A stretch of 64,000 nt of DNA from Zoogloea sp041911615 (GTDB lineage: Bacteria > Pseudomonadota > Gammaproteobacteria > Burkholderiales > Rhodocyclaceae), in the NCBI RefSeq assembly GCF_041911615.1, contig NZ_JAYROR010000099.1, positions 28,166 through 92,165 of the forward strand. Reading direction: 5' to 3'. The stretch's first letter is position 1; every line of letters begins with the position of its first letter. Below the pieces are notes generated by a model. It did no database searches, was not told the DNA's origin, and saw nothing but the letters and a program-made list of their open reading frames with translations. Below, piece by piece: positions 9,814 to 18,408 of the stretch. The translations under genes were made by a program, and so were the position numbers.

Positions 9814-11136
9814 ATGCGCGAAGCTGCCAGCCGGGAAGCGGTCATCGAGTCCCTCGATCACGAAGGGCGCGGGGTCACCCACGTGGACGGAAAGACGATC
9901 TTCATCGAGGGGGCGCTGCCGGGCGAGCGGGTCACGTTCAGGCCGTACAAGGTCAAGCCCAACTTCGAGGTGGGTGACGTCGAGCGGGTGATCGAGCCGA
10001 GCGCCCAGCGCGTCGCGCCGCGCTGCCCGCATTTTGGCGTTTGCGGCGGCTGCAGCATGCAGCACCTGGAAGCTGGTGCCCAGGTCGCGGCCAAGCAGCG
10101 AGTCCTCGAGAACGCGCTGTGGCATATCGGTCGCGCTCGTCCCGAGGTGTTGTATCCGGCCATCGTCGGGCCGGTCTGGGGCTATCGCTACCGGGCGCGG
10201 CTGTCGGTGCGAATGGTGCCCAGCAAGGGCGGGGTGTTGATCGGTTTTCATGAGCGGCGCAGCAGCTACGTGGCGCCGATGGAAAGCTGCCCGATCCTGC
10301 CGCCTCATCTGTCGGCGATGATTCCACGTTTGCGCGAGCTGGTGGCAGGTTTCTCGGCCCCGGATCGTCTGCCCCAGATCGAGGTTGCCGTTGGCGAGGG
10401 GATCACGGTGCTGGTCTTCCGCCATCTGCTGCCCATCACTGCCGCGGACGACGCACGCTTCGCCGCCTTTGCCCAGGCCGAGGGGGTGCAGGTCTGGCTG
10501 CAGCCGGGCGGGCCGGACTCGGCCTACCGGCTCCACCCGAAGTCGGCGCCAGGTTTGGCCTATACGCTGCCGGAGTTCGGCGTGTCGATGGCCTTCCGGC
10601 CGACCGATTTCACTCAGGTCAATATGGGGATCAATCGTGTCTTGATGCGCCGTACCATGCAGCTTCTCGATCCGCGGCCGGGAGAGCGCATCGCCGATCT
10701 GTTCTGTGGTCTGGGCAACTTCAGCCTGCCGATCGCCCGCCTCGGCGCGTATGTGGTGGGGGTCGAAGGCAGTGACGCACTGGTGCGTCGAGCGGCGGAA
10801 AACGCTGTCGAAAACGGCTTGGACGCGCGCTGCGAGTTTCACGCCGCCAATCTTTTCGAGGCAACCGAGGACAGCCTTGCGGCCCTCGGCCATCTCGACA
10901 AGCTGCTGATCGATCCGCCGCGGGAGGGGGCGATCGCGGTGGTCAAGGCGCTGGGCGACGATGCGCCGAAGCGCATTGTTTACGTTTCCTGCAATCCGGC
11001 AACGCTGGCACGGGACACTGCCGTCCTGACCAACGAGAAGGGCTATCGACTCCGGGGGGCTGGGATTGCCAACATGTTCCCGCAGACGTCTCACGTGGAG
11101 TCGATCGCCGTGTTCGAGCGGGGTGGATTCGCGTGA
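9814..11136 (+). CDS. rlmD: 23S rRNA (uracil-1939-C5)-methyltransferase RlmD
   Basis: 440 residues from the preferred start. A short TRAM-like N-terminal region is followed by [4Fe-4S] ligands Cys71, Cys77 and Cys80 (CPHFGVCGGC) and a fourth Cys in MESCPILPP. The SAM-binding motif is DLFCGLGNFSLPIA, and the catalytic cysteine lies in VYVSCNPATLARD. The enzyme methylates U1939 of 23S rRNA. An upstream in-frame ATG at 9784 overlaps the putative -10 box, so 9814 is preferred. A bidirectional terminator follows the stop. Confidence 0.94.
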   Translation: MREAASREAVIESLDHEGRGVTHVDGKTIFIEGALPGERVTFRPYKVKPNFEVGDVERVIEPSAQRVAPRCPHFGVCGGCSMQHLEAGAQVAAKQRVLENALWHIGRARPEVLYPAIVGPVWGYRYRARLSVRMVPSKGGVLIGFHERRSSYVAPMESCPILPPHLSAMIPRLRELVAGFSAPDRLPQIEVAVGEGITVLVFRHLLPITAADDARFAAFAQAEGVQVWLQPGGPDSAYRLHPKSAPGLAYTLPEFGVSMAFRPTDFTQVNMGINRVLMRRTMQLLDPRPGERIADLFCGLGNFSLPIARLGAYVVGVEGSDALVRRAAENAVENGLDARCEFHAANLFEATEDSLAALGHLDKLLIDPPREGAIAVVKALGDDAPKRIVYVSCNPATLARDTAVLTNEKGYRLRGAGIANMFPQTSHVESIAVFERGGFA

Positions 11137-11151
11137 GGCTGTTGTTAACAC

Positions 11152-11183
11152 AAAAAAAGGCGACCAGATGGTCGCCTTTTTTG
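11152..11183. terminator. Bidirectional Rho-independent terminator between rlmD and the BI-1 gene
   Basis: A run of A residues, then GGCGACCA/TGGTCGCC (very short loop) and TTTTTT. The symmetric A and T tracts serve the two convergent genes. Confidence 0.88.
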
Positions 11184-11199
11184 CTGAAGGAGGCTGCGC

Positions 11200-11886
11200 T
11201 CAGTCGCGCTCGCCAGTGAAGGCCATGATCAGATTGAGCAGACTGACGAAGACGTTATAGACGTCGAGATAGACGGCCAGCGTCGCCGTGACGTAGTTGG
11301 TCTCGCCACCCTGCACGATGTTGCTGATGTCGTACAGGATGTATCCCGAGAACAGCAGCACTACTGCAGCGGAAATCACCAGATGAAGCACCGGCATCTG
11401 AAGGAAGATGTTGGCAACCATGGCAAGCAGGACGACGACCAGTCCGACGGTGAGAAACTTGCCCATGTTGGTGAAGTTTCGCTTCGAGACGCTCGCAACG
11501 CCCGCGAGGACGGCAAAGATCGCACCGGTACCGCCGGCTGCGAGGGCGATCATCGTGCCGCCGTTCGAGAAGCCCAGTGCCACCTGCAGTACGCGTGACA
11601 GCATCAGGCCCATGAAGAACGTGAAGCCCAGCAGCAATGCGACGCCGAGACCGCTGTTCTTGTTTTTCTCGATTCCGTAGAAAAAGGCGAACGAGATCCC
11701 CAGAAACAGCGCGAAGGCGATGAAGGGGTTACCCGGCAGGAACGAGAATTGCATCTGCACGCCCAGCAAGGCACCGGCAACGGTCGGCACCATCGTAAGG
11801 GCGAGCAGCATGTAGGTATTGCGCAATACGCGGCTGGCGCCTTGCGACAAAACCTGCGTTTGCTGACCGTAAGTGTCGAGTTGCAT
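11200..11886 (-). CDS. Bax inhibitor-1/YccA family membrane protein
   Basis: 228 residues with about seven hydrophobic segments starting near residue 24, typical of the BI-1/TMBIM family. E. coli YccA interacts with the FtsH protease, and structurally studied relatives are pH-gated Ca2+ leak channels; which applies here cannot be read from the sequence. A good GGAGGAA ribosome binding site precedes the ATG. The C-terminal half shows the conserved GYILYDISNIVQGGETNYVTATLAVYLD-type segment with paired acidic residues (Asp in ILYD and YLD) that form the family proton sensor. Confidence 0.92.
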   Translation of the reverse strand: MQLDTYGQQTQVLSQGASRVLRNTYMLLALTMVPTVAGALLGVQMQFSFLPGNPFIAFALFLGISFAFFYGIEKNKNSGLGVALLLGFTFFMGLMLSRVLQVALGFSNGGTMIALAAGGTGAIFAVLAGVASVSKRNFTNMGKFLTVGLVVVLLAMVANIFLQMPVLHLVISAAVVLLFSGYILYDISNIVQGGETNYVTATLAVYLDVYNVFVSLLNLIMAFTGERD

Positions 11887-11956
11887 GAAATTCCTCCGAA
11901 TTGATCAAAAACAGTGATGAACTGTGCTGATTGAGAGTAACGGAGCGGCCAAAAAG

Positions 11957-11983
11957 TTTCAACCGCACGCGCCGTGCTAGAAT
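11957..11983 (+). promoter_or_regulatory. Promoter of the tRNA-Ser gene
   Basis: A TAGAAT -10 box (11978-11983) ends 11 bp before the mature tRNA. A weak TTTCAA at 11957-11962 is the best -35, with short 15-bp spacing. Confidence 0.45.
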
Positions 11984-11994
11984 CCGCGCCCTGC

Positions 11995-12082
11995 GGAGGT
12001 GTGGCAGAGTGGTCGATTGCACCGGTCTTGAAAACCGGCAACGGGAAACCGTTCGTGAGTTCGAATCTCACCGCCTCCGCCA
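11995..12082 (+). tRNA. tRNA-Ser (anticodon UGA), CCA encoded
   Basis: The acceptor stem GGAGGTG pairs with CGCCTCC (one G-T). The anticodon stem CCGGT/ACCGG holds loop CTTGAAA with anticodon TGA. A long variable arm (about GCAACGGGAAACCGTTC) is typical of serine tRNAs. The T arm GTGAG-TTCGAAT-CTCAC is canonical, and discriminator G with CCA ends at 12082. Confidence 0.97.
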
Positions 12083-12098
12083 TCGGTATTCCATCTGA

Positions 12099-12141
12099 TC
12101 CGGACGAAACGTCATCGTTTCGAGCCGGATTTTCTTTTTCG
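12099..12141 (+). terminator. Rho-independent terminator of tRNA-Ser
   Basis: Arms TCCGG-A-CGAAACG and CGTTTCG-AG-CCGGA around a TCAT loop are followed by TTTTCTTTTT. This is a strong, well-placed terminator 17 bp after the tRNA. Confidence 0.85.
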
Positions 12142-12150
12142 GGCCGGCTG

Positions 12151-12750
12151 TCATGGCCGCGCTTCGCGAACCTGCGCGGCAAACGCCAGGGCATCCGGAA
12201 GGAAAGATAGGAAATCGGCTTCCAGGCCGGCGTATTCCCGTTCCAGTTCCTCTCCAGCGCCCGCCAGGGTATTGGGCTGGCGCAGGCGGAAACGCGACAT
12301 CCGGTCGAGGGCTAGGGCGACGTTGCTGCTGTCGTGATAGCTGGCGAGCCAGTCGTGGCTGGCCATCCGCTCGAAGACAGGCAGGAAGTCTGCGGGCAGG
12401 GGATCGGTGTGACGGGCGATCAGCTGGTAGGTCTCGGCGGTGAATGCGTGCAGGGGCTGGATGCTGAACTGCGCCCAGTGCCTCGCCAGGAAGTGATCGT
12501 AGAACAGATCCACCATGATTCCGCCGACCCGTCGCCGGTCGGCGCTGACGCGCATCCGGCTGCGAATGAAGGCGGGGTGACGGTCGGCGAAGCTGTCGAT
12601 GCGTCGATGCAGCATAACGCCGTCGACGAGCGCTGCGCTGAGCCCCGCAGGGCGTGGCGACAGCGGCCCCTTGACGAAATCGCCAATGATGCCGCCGATC
12701 CTGTCGGTGGCAAGCGGGCCGGCAAGCAAGGCGTGGGCGAGATAGTTCAT
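12151..12750 (-). CDS. acpH: Acyl carrier protein phosphodiesterase (AcpH/DUF479)
   Basis: 199 residues from MNYLAHALL, the family's usual N-terminus; the 14 upstream codons are non-conserved. AcpH proteins hydrolyse the 4'-phosphopantetheine group from holo-ACP and have an HD-like metal site. Visible conserved features are the N-terminal NYLAHALLAGP, GDFVKG, the LHRRIDSFADRHP segment and VDLFYDHFLARHW. It is probably monocistronic. No regulation is evident. The enzymatic role rests on family assignment (E. coli AcpH), and some relatives are uncharacterised. Confidence 0.85.
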   Translation of the reverse strand: MNYLAHALLAGPLATDRIGGIIGDFVKGPLSPRPAGLSAALVDGVMLHRRIDSFADRHPAFIRSRMRVSADRRRVGGIMVDLFYDHFLARHWAQFSIQPLHAFTAETYQLIARHTDPLPADFLPVFERMASHDWLASYHDSSNVALALDRMSRFRLRQPNTLAGAGEELEREYAGLEADFLSFLPDALAFAAQVREARP

Positions 12751-12851
12751 CGGGCGCGGCGGATTAGTTTCGCTGAACGGGAAGGGTGCCATTGTGCGCT
12801 GGCGAGGCGCGCTTGCGGGGTGCGTGTCGGTGTCTGGGGGGATCGGATTTG

Positions 12852-12888
12852 ATAGATAAATCCAATCGATAAAATCCGAACAATCAAT
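12852..12888 (+). promoter_or_regulatory. OxyR-like binding site upstream of ahpC
   Basis: Tetranucleotides ATAG (12852), CAAT (12863), ATCC (12874) and CAAT (12885) recur every 11 bp. This matches the OxyR spacing ATAG-N7-CTAT-N7-ATAG-N7-CTAT, although the base matches are partial. The position, 73 bp before the ahpC start, suits activation of a peroxide-stress operon. Confidence 0.4.
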
Positions 12889-12960
12889 TAGATCAATTTA
12901 GGCGCGATCACTACCATTCGTTCTGTCTTCTTCAACGACATCCCAACAGGAGTGAACGAC

Positions 12961-13524
12961 ATGGCAATCATCAACAGCAAGATCAAGCCCTTCGCCGCCG
13001 AGGCCTACCACAACGGCAAGTTCGTCAAGGTTTCGGAGGCCGATCTGGCCGGCAAGTGGTCGATCTTCTTCTTCTACCCGGCCGACTTCACCTTCGTCTG
13101 CCCGACCGAACTGGGCGACATGGCCGATCTGTACCCGGAATTTCAGAAGATGGGCGTCGAGGTTTACTCGGTATCCACCGACACGCACTTCACTCACAAA
13201 GCGTGGCATGACGCGTCGGACACGATTCGCAAGATCGCCTATCCGATGATCGGCGATCCGACCCACGCAATCTCGAAGAACTTCGACGTGCTGATCGCCG
13301 ACGAGGGGGTGGCGCTGCGGGGCACTTTCGTGATCAACCCCGCGGGGGAGATCAAGGTTGCCGAAATTCATGATCTGGGCATCGGCCGGGACGCCTCCGA
13401 GCTGCTGCGCAAGGTCAAGGCCGCGCAGTACGTGGCGACCCACCCGGGTGAGGTTTGTCCCGCCAAATGGACCGAAGGTGCCGCGACCCTTGCGCCCTCG
13501 CTCGACCTGATCGGCAAGATCTGA
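12961..13524 (+). CDS. ahpC: Alkyl hydroperoxide reductase subunit C (peroxiredoxin)
   Basis: 187 residues, standard for the typical 2-Cys AhpC/Prx1 family. Peroxidatic Cys47 lies in FTFVCPTE and resolving Cys166 in GEVCPAKW. It reduces H2O2, alkyl peroxides and peroxynitrite in the cytoplasm and is recycled by AhpF. AGGAG (12948-12952) sits 8 bp before the ATG at 12961, which decides the start over the ATG at 12952. ahpF follows after 134 bp with a hairpin between. The close match to the enterobacterial AhpC plus AhpF pair indicates AhpF rather than AhpD recycling. Regulation by OxyR is suggested by the upstream periodic site. Confidence 0.97.
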   Translation: MAIINSKIKPFAAEAYHNGKFVKVSEADLAGKWSIFFFYPADFTFVCPTELGDMADLYPEFQKMGVEVYSVSTDTHFTHKAWHDASDTIRKIAYPMIGDPTHAISKNFDVLIADEGVALRGTFVINPAGEIKVAEIHDLGIGRDASELLRKVKAAQYVATHPGEVCPAKWTEGAATLAPSLDLIGKI

Positions 13525-13531
13525 GCCCTCT

Positions 13532-13549
13532 CGCCGGATCAGTCCGGCG
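13532..13549 (+). other. Intercistronic hairpin between ahpC and ahpF
   Basis: A perfect 7-bp stem CGCCGGA/TCCGGCG with TCAG loop begins 7 bp after the ahpC stop and has no U-tract. It could protect the 3' end of ahpC mRNA and raise AhpC over AhpF, but this is inference. Confidence 0.4.
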
Positions 13550-13658
13550 TGGATTGCAGCGTCAAGCGTTCGCACCGATGAACGCTTGGCGATGTCATCC
13601 ACCGCGATGCGATTTGTACCCATTCAACGCACTGAACACCTAAAGAACGGAGATCCTC

Positions 13659-15212
13659 ATGCTCGACGCCAACATCAAGCCCCAACTCAAGGCCTATCTC
13701 GAAAAGCTGCAGCGCCCGATCGAACTCGTCGCCTCGATGGACGACAGCGCCAAGGCGGCCGACATCCGCGCCCTGATCCTCGACATCGCCGAACTCTCGG
13801 ACAAGGTTACCGTGCGGGAGGATGGTGCGGCGCCGCAACGTCCGTCGTTTGCCGTCGGCGTGCCGGGCGAGGCGCCGCGCATTCATTTTGCCGGCGTGCC
13901 GATGGGCCACGAGTTCACCTCGCTGGTGCTCGCACTGCTGCAGACGGGGGGGCATCCGCCCAAGGTTGACGCGGCGGTGATCGAGCAGATCAAGGCCTTG
14001 CCCGGCAAGTTCGAGTTCGAAACCTTCATTTCCCTGTCGTGCCACAACTGCCCGGACGTGGTTCAGGCGCTCAACCTGATGGCGGTGCTCAACCCGAATG
14101 TCACCAGCACGATGATCGACGGCGCGCTGTTCCAGGATCTGGTCAATGCGCGGCAGATCATGGCGGTGCCGACCGTCTTCCTCAATGGCCAGCCCTTCGG
14201 CCAGGGCCGCATGACCGTGGAGGAGATTCTCGCCAAGGTCGACACCGGTGCGTCGGCTCGCGCGGCGGAGGCGATCTCGGCCAAGGACGACTTCGACGTG
14301 CTCGTCGTCGGTGGGGGACCGGCCGGTGCCGCGGCGGCGATTTACGCCGCCCGCAAGGGCATCCGCACGGGCATCGTCGCCGAGCGCTTTGGCGGCCAGG
14401 TGATGGACACTCTGGGCATCGAGAACTTCATCTCCGTGAAGGAAACCGAAGGGCCCAAGCTGGCGAAGGCGCTCGAGGAGCATGTCAAGCAGTACCCGGT
14501 GGATGTGATGAATCTCCAGCGTGCCGCGAAGCTCGTGCCCGGCGGCCTCATCGAGGTGCAGCTCGACAATGGTGCGACCCTGCGCAGCAAGTCGGTGATC
14601 CTCGCCACCGGCGCCCGCTGGCGCGAGATGAACGTGCCCGGTGAGAAGGAGTACAAGGCCAAGGGCGTGTGTTTCTGCCCCCACTGCGATGGTCCGTTGT
14701 TCAAGGGCAAACGCGTTGCGGTGATCGGCGGCGGCAACTCGGGCGTCGAGGCGGCGATCGATCTCGCCGGTATCGTCAGTCACGTGACGCTGCTCGAGTT
14801 CGCCGACACGCTGCGCGCCGATGCGGTGCTCCAGACCAAGCTGGCCAGCCTGTCCAACGTGACGGTCATCAAGTCTGCCCAGACCACCGAAGTGACCGGC
14901 GATGGCCAGAAGGTGAACGGCATCCGCTACAAGGATCGGATCAGCGGCGAAGTGCATCTCGTCGAACTGGAGGGCATCTTCGTGCAGATCGGTTTGTTGC
15001 CGAACACCGACTGGCTCAAGGGAACGGTCGAACTCTCGCCGCGCGGCGAGATCGAGATCGACGCCCGTGGCCAGACTTCGGTGCCCGGCGTGTTCGCCGC
15101 GGGCGACTGCACAACGGTGCCGTACAAACAGATCATCATCGCGATGGGGGCGGGCGCCACGGCCTCGCTCGGTGCCTTCGACCACTTGATCCGGCGTTCC
15201 GTGTCGGCGTGA
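13659..15212 (+). CDS. ahpF: Alkyl hydroperoxide reductase subunit F
   Basis: 517 residues. The N-terminal tandem thioredoxin-fold domain carries the CHNC pair at Cys128/Cys131. A thioredoxin-reductase-like FAD/NAD(P) domain follows, with GGGPAGAAAAIYAARKG as FAD-binding motif, a second redox pair CPHC near residue 345, and GGGNSGVEAAIDLAG for NADH. It transfers electrons from NADH to oxidised AhpC. GGAG precedes the ATG. It is downstream of ahpC in the same orientation. Both disulfide centres are intact, so the protein should be functional. Confidence 0.97.
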   Translation: MLDANIKPQLKAYLEKLQRPIELVASMDDSAKAADIRALILDIAELSDKVTVREDGAAPQRPSFAVGVPGEAPRIHFAGVPMGHEFTSLVLALLQTGGHPPKVDAAVIEQIKALPGKFEFETFISLSCHNCPDVVQALNLMAVLNPNVTSTMIDGALFQDLVNARQIMAVPTVFLNGQPFGQGRMTVEEILAKVDTGASARAAEAISAKDDFDVLVVGGGPAGAAAAIYAARKGIRTGIVAERFGGQVMDTLGIENFISVKETEGPKLAKALEEHVKQYPVDVMNLQRAAKLVPGGLIEVQLDNGATLRSKSVILATGARWREMNVPGEKEYKAKGVCFCPHCDGPLFKGKRVAVIGGGNSGVEAAIDLAGIVSHVTLLEFADTLRADAVLQTKLASLSNVTVIKSAQTTEVTGDGQKVNGIRYKDRISGEVHLVELEGIFVQIGLLPNTDWLKGTVELSPRGEIEIDARGQTSVPGVFAAGDCTTVPYKQIIIAMGAGATASLGAFDHLIRRSVSA

Positions 15213-15384
15213 TCCATGCGCGCGGCCGCGGATCCGGCAGCCCGGCCGGACGTGCGGCCCGCGCCGATGAAGCAAGTGCCGACGCCGAGATGCGCGCGTG
15301 CATCTTGCGGAGGGGGAAGCGCGCGAACGATAATGTCATCCCGCTTTGTATCGACATGTTTCGCCCGTGCGTAGAAAACCCACC

Positions 15385-16317
15385 ATGCTGCGTCTCGTTC
15401 CGGGTTCCTCGGAGGACTCCCCAGCCGGGCTGGATCCGGATGCGGCCGCGTTGATGGCCGACATCGACGCATTCGACCTCGAATCGGCGCGCCAACGGGT
15501 GCAGGAAATCGATGCGCGGGCAACCGGCCTGCGCGTGTCCGCGACGGCCTTCCCCGAAGCAGTGCCCGAGCTGATCCCGTCGCCTCCGGAGACCACGGCG
15601 GAGGTCGAAACCAGACCTGCCGCAGCGCGCTCCGCCGCGCCGGCGCAGACGCCGTTTCCGCGAGTGGGGGGCCTGCTCGACCAGCTCAAGGACGAAGTTG
15701 CGGACAGCCAGCGTCGTGCCAGCGAGGCAACCCAGCAGATCGATGCCGTGCGCTGTGGGCTCGACCGGCGTCTGCGCACAGTCTTCGAGTACTTTCACGA
15801 CCTTACCACGCAGCTCAACTACCTCAAGCCGAGTGTCGCGCGGAGCTATTACTTTCTCGATTGCGACGACGCTTTCCGGAACCTGAGCTGGCTCGAGGGG
15901 TTCGCGGATTTTCGCACCCAGTCCGAGCGGGATGGCGGGCACATCGAACGCGTTACCCTCGGTTTCACCCTCAAGGGGCGAGGCGAGCGCACGTTCGAGC
16001 GGTCGGGAGCGGGTGTCGAGCGCCTGCGACAGGTGTTGTTCGATCTCGGGCTGCGCTTCGAATGCCAGGAGCGCCGCAACAGTCAGCGCGAGCTCGAATA
16101 CGGCTGTTTCACCGTGGCCGACGAGATCAGCGTACTCGCGGTGTGGCGGGTCGATTTCGAGCGTCACGAGGTGGTGCTCGAAACCCGTAATCTCGAGCGT
16201 CTGGGCTATGCCCGCTGCACCTTGTCGGCAGAGGCCATCGGTCCGGCAATGCTGGACGAGTTCGGGCGATTGATTCTCGGCCGCCCGAACCGTTTCCGCA
16301 GCTTCACGCTGCGCTGA
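15385..16317 (+). CDS. Conserved-looking hypothetical protein, unrecognised
   Basis: 310 residues; I do not recognise the family. The N-terminal 100 residues are acidic and Ala/Pro-rich (likely disordered). About residues 88-125 look like a short coiled coil (LLDQLKDEVADSQRRASEATQQIDAV). The remainder looks like a folded domain with alternating beta-type segments (RVTLGFTLKGRGERTF, EISVLAVWRVDFERHEVVLETRNL). There is no signal peptide or membrane helix, so it should be cytoplasmic. It ends 15 bp from the convergent FAD protein gene. The ATG at 15385 is chosen, but ATG 15346 is also open. Codon use matches the neighbours, so recent transfer is unlikely. Confidence 0.72.
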   Translation: MLRLVPGSSEDSPAGLDPDAAALMADIDAFDLESARQRVQEIDARATGLRVSATAFPEAVPELIPSPPETTAEVETRPAAARSAAPAQTPFPRVGGLLDQLKDEVADSQRRASEATQQIDAVRCGLDRRLRTVFEYFHDLTTQLNYLKPSVARSYYFLDCDDAFRNLSWLEGFADFRTQSERDGGHIERVTLGFTLKGRGERTFERSGAGVERLRQVLFDLGLRFECQERRNSQRELEYGCFTVADEISVLAVWRVDFERHEVVLETRNLERLGYARCTLSAEAIGPAMLDEFGRLILGRPNRFRSFTLR

Positions 16318-16332
16318 GCCGTGGGCCGGCGC

Positions 16333-17937
16333 TCAGGCCGGCTTGACCAGATCCAGTGCCACCGCTTCGGCAACGCGGATGCCGTCCACGCCCGCCGATA
16401 GAATGCCCCCGGCGTAGCCCGCGCCTTCGCCGGCCGGGAAGAGGCCTTTGACGTTCAGGCTCTGGCAGGTTTCATCGCGCGTGATTCGCAGGGGCGACGA
16501 CGTACGCGTCTCGACGCCAGTGAGGACCGCATCGTAGAGGTTGAAACCGCGAATCTGGCGGTCGAACGCCGGGATCGCCTCGCGGATGGCGGCAATCGCG
16601 TAATCGGGCAGTGCCGTGGACAGGTCGCCAAGATGCACGCCCGGTTTGTACGAAGGTTCGACGCTGCCCAATTTGGTCGACGGCCTACTTTGCAGGAAAT
16701 CGCCGACCAATTGACCCGGCGCTTCGTAATTACCGCCACCGAGCGTGAAGGCGCGGCTTTCGAGCTGGCGCTGGAATTCGATCCCGGCGAGCGGGCCGCC
16801 GGGGTAGTCGTCGGGCGTGATGCCGACCACGATGCCGGCGTTGGCGTTGCGCTCGTTGCGCGAATACTGGCTCATCCCGTTGGTGACGACCCGGTTCGGC
16901 TCCGACGTTGCCGCGACCACGGTTCCCCCCGGGCACATGCAGAAACTGTACACCGCGCGACCGTTCGAAGCGTGGTGCACCAGCTTGTAGTCGGCCGCGC
17001 CCAACAGCGGATGGCCGGCGTGGGGACCGAGGCGAGCCTTGTCGATCAGCGACTGTGGATGTTCGATGCGAAAGCCCACCGAAAACGGCTTGGCTTCCAT
17101 GAACACGCCCTTTGCGTGGAGCATCTCGAACGTATCGCGAGCGCTGTGGCCGAGCGCCAGCACCACGTGATCGGTGCGAATCTCGTCGCCGGTGGCGGTC
17201 TTGACCCCGCGTACCTGGCCGTCCTCGATCACGATGTCGGTGACACGCTGCTGGAAGCGGATCTCGCCGCCGAGTTCGATGATCTCGGCGCGCATGTTCT
17301 CGACCATGCCGACCAGCCGGAAGGTGCCGATGTGGGGCTTCGAGACGTAAAGAATTTCCTCGGGTGCGCCGGCCTTGACGAATTCGGTCAGCACCTTGCG
17401 CCCGAAGTGCTTCGGATCCTTGATCTGGCTGTAGAGCTTGCCGTCCGAGAAAGTGCCGGCGCCGCCCTCGCCAAACTGAACGTTGGATTCGGGGTTGAGG
17501 TTGTTCTTGCGCCACAGGCCCCAGGTGTCCTGAGTGCGCTCGCGCACGGCCTTGCCGCGCTCGAGGACGATCGGACGGAATCCCATCTGGGCGAGCACCA
17601 GCGCCGCGAAGATGCCGCAAGGCCCGAATCCGATCACCACTGGACGATTGCCGAATCCGTCGGGCGCCTTCGCGACGAAATGGTAGGCCATGTCGGGCGT
17701 GGGCCGGAGGTGAGGATCACTCGCTAACCTGGCGCACAGCGCAGCTTCGTCACGCACCGCGATGTCGACGATGTAGATGAAGGACAGGGATTGATTCTTG
17801 CGCGCGTCGTAGCTGCGCTTGAATACGTCGAAACGAAGCAGATCGGCGGGCGCAATGCCAAGGCGGCGGATGATGGCGGCCGGAAGGGCGTCGGCCGGGT
17901 GATCGAGGGGAAGCCGGAGTTCGGATAGTCGCAGCAT
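16333..17937 (-). CDS. NAD(P)/FAD-dependent oxidoreductase, COG2509-type dehydrogenase
   Basis: 534 residues from MLRLSELRLPL. A family-specific N-terminal domain (to about residue 95, with the FKRSYDARKNQSLSFIY segment) is followed by an FAD-binding Rossmann motif, PVVIGFGPCGIFAALVLAQMG, and a typical ERGKAVRERTQDT continuation. The C-terminal GLFPAGEGAGYAGGILSAGVDG motif binds FAD. These large uncharacterised dehydrogenases are widespread; no substrate is known. The open frame runs another 49 codons upstream but is Arg-rich and non-conserved. It converges on the hypothetical gene and lies about 90 bp past the HPF-like gene on the same strand. Confidence 0.86.
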   Translation of the reverse strand: MLRLSELRLPLDHPADALPAAIIRRLGIAPADLLRFDVFKRSYDARKNQSLSFIYIVDIAVRDEAALCARLASDPHLRPTPDMAYHFVAKAPDGFGNRPVVIGFGPCGIFAALVLAQMGFRPIVLERGKAVRERTQDTWGLWRKNNLNPESNVQFGEGGAGTFSDGKLYSQIKDPKHFGRKVLTEFVKAGAPEEILYVSKPHIGTFRLVGMVENMRAEIIELGGEIRFQQRVTDIVIEDGQVRGVKTATGDEIRTDHVVLALGHSARDTFEMLHAKGVFMEAKPFSVGFRIEHPQSLIDKARLGPHAGHPLLGAADYKLVHHASNGRAVYSFCMCPGGTVVAATSEPNRVVTNGMSQYSRNERNANAGIVVGITPDDYPGGPLAGIEFQRQLESRAFTLGGGNYEAPGQLVGDFLQSRPSTKLGSVEPSYKPGVHLGDLSTALPDYAIAAIREAIPAFDRQIRGFNLYDAVLTGVETRTSSPLRITRDETCQSLNVKGLFPAGEGAGYAGGILSAGVDGIRVAEAVALDLVKPA

Positions 17938-18025
17938 GGCGTTCGGGCGGGGCGGACTGCTTTGCCGGCCCCGCAGTTGGCGTACGGGCCGCGATTTTAT
18001 CCGGAAACTCCGGCGGCGGGAGGCG

Positions 18026-18379
18026 TCAGCCGGTCGCCAGCACCGGACGCAGCGGCGCGACGCGCTGCGGCCGGGTCGCCACAATCCGGTCGAGTTGACG
18101 CGCGACGGTGAGGTGTACGCGCTCGGCGACGCGATCGATGACGCGGCTCATGTCCGCACCGAGCTCCTCGAGGACGACGGAACGGCTCTTCATCTGGATC
18201 ACGATGCGGCACAGTTTGTCCGCGCCGCCGCTCTTGGGACCGTTGATGTCGCTCAGACGCACGCTCACCCGTTGCACGATATGTCCGCAGCGACCCAGCG
18301 CTGCCTGGAGGCGCTGACTGGCGTGCTGACGGAGTTTCTGGGCGGCGGGCAGGCCGGTTGACTTGATCTGGATTTCCAT
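18026..18379 (-). CDS. Short HPF/RaiA-family ribosome-associated protein
   Basis: 117 residues. It has the beta-alpha-beta layout of the hibernation factor family (MEIQIKSTGLP..., then HIVQRVSVRLSDINGPKSGGADKLCRIVIQMK, then a helix). It is the short form without the C-terminal dimerisation domain. Such proteins bind the 30S subunit in stationary phase, but this one diverges from canonical RaiA/HPF and ends in an unusual Arg/Pro-rich tail. AAGGAG lies before the chosen ATG; an ATG three codons upstream sits too close to that site. It is divergent from the NhaR-type regulator, with an inverted repeat between them. Confidence 0.75.
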   Translation of the reverse strand: MEIQIKSTGLPAAQKLRQHASQRLQAALGRCGHIVQRVSVRLSDINGPKSGGADKLCRIVIQMKSRSVVLEELGADMSRVIDRVAERVHLTVARQLDRIVATRPQRVAPLRPVLATG

Positions 18380-18408
18380 TCTTCTCATCTCCTTGTCGTC
18401 GTTGTAAG

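Noticed and set aside
8608..11151. An 847-codon open frame on the minus strand
   Set aside because: Only codons from 9735 leftward encode the cupin oxygenase. The upstream part is antisense to rlmD, which has intact motifs; the frame stays open because of high GC content.
13539..15275. A 578-codon open frame antisense to ahpF
   Set aside because: Composition is His/Arg/Asp-rich and lacks any motif; ahpF on the plus strand is complete. It is a GC shadow.
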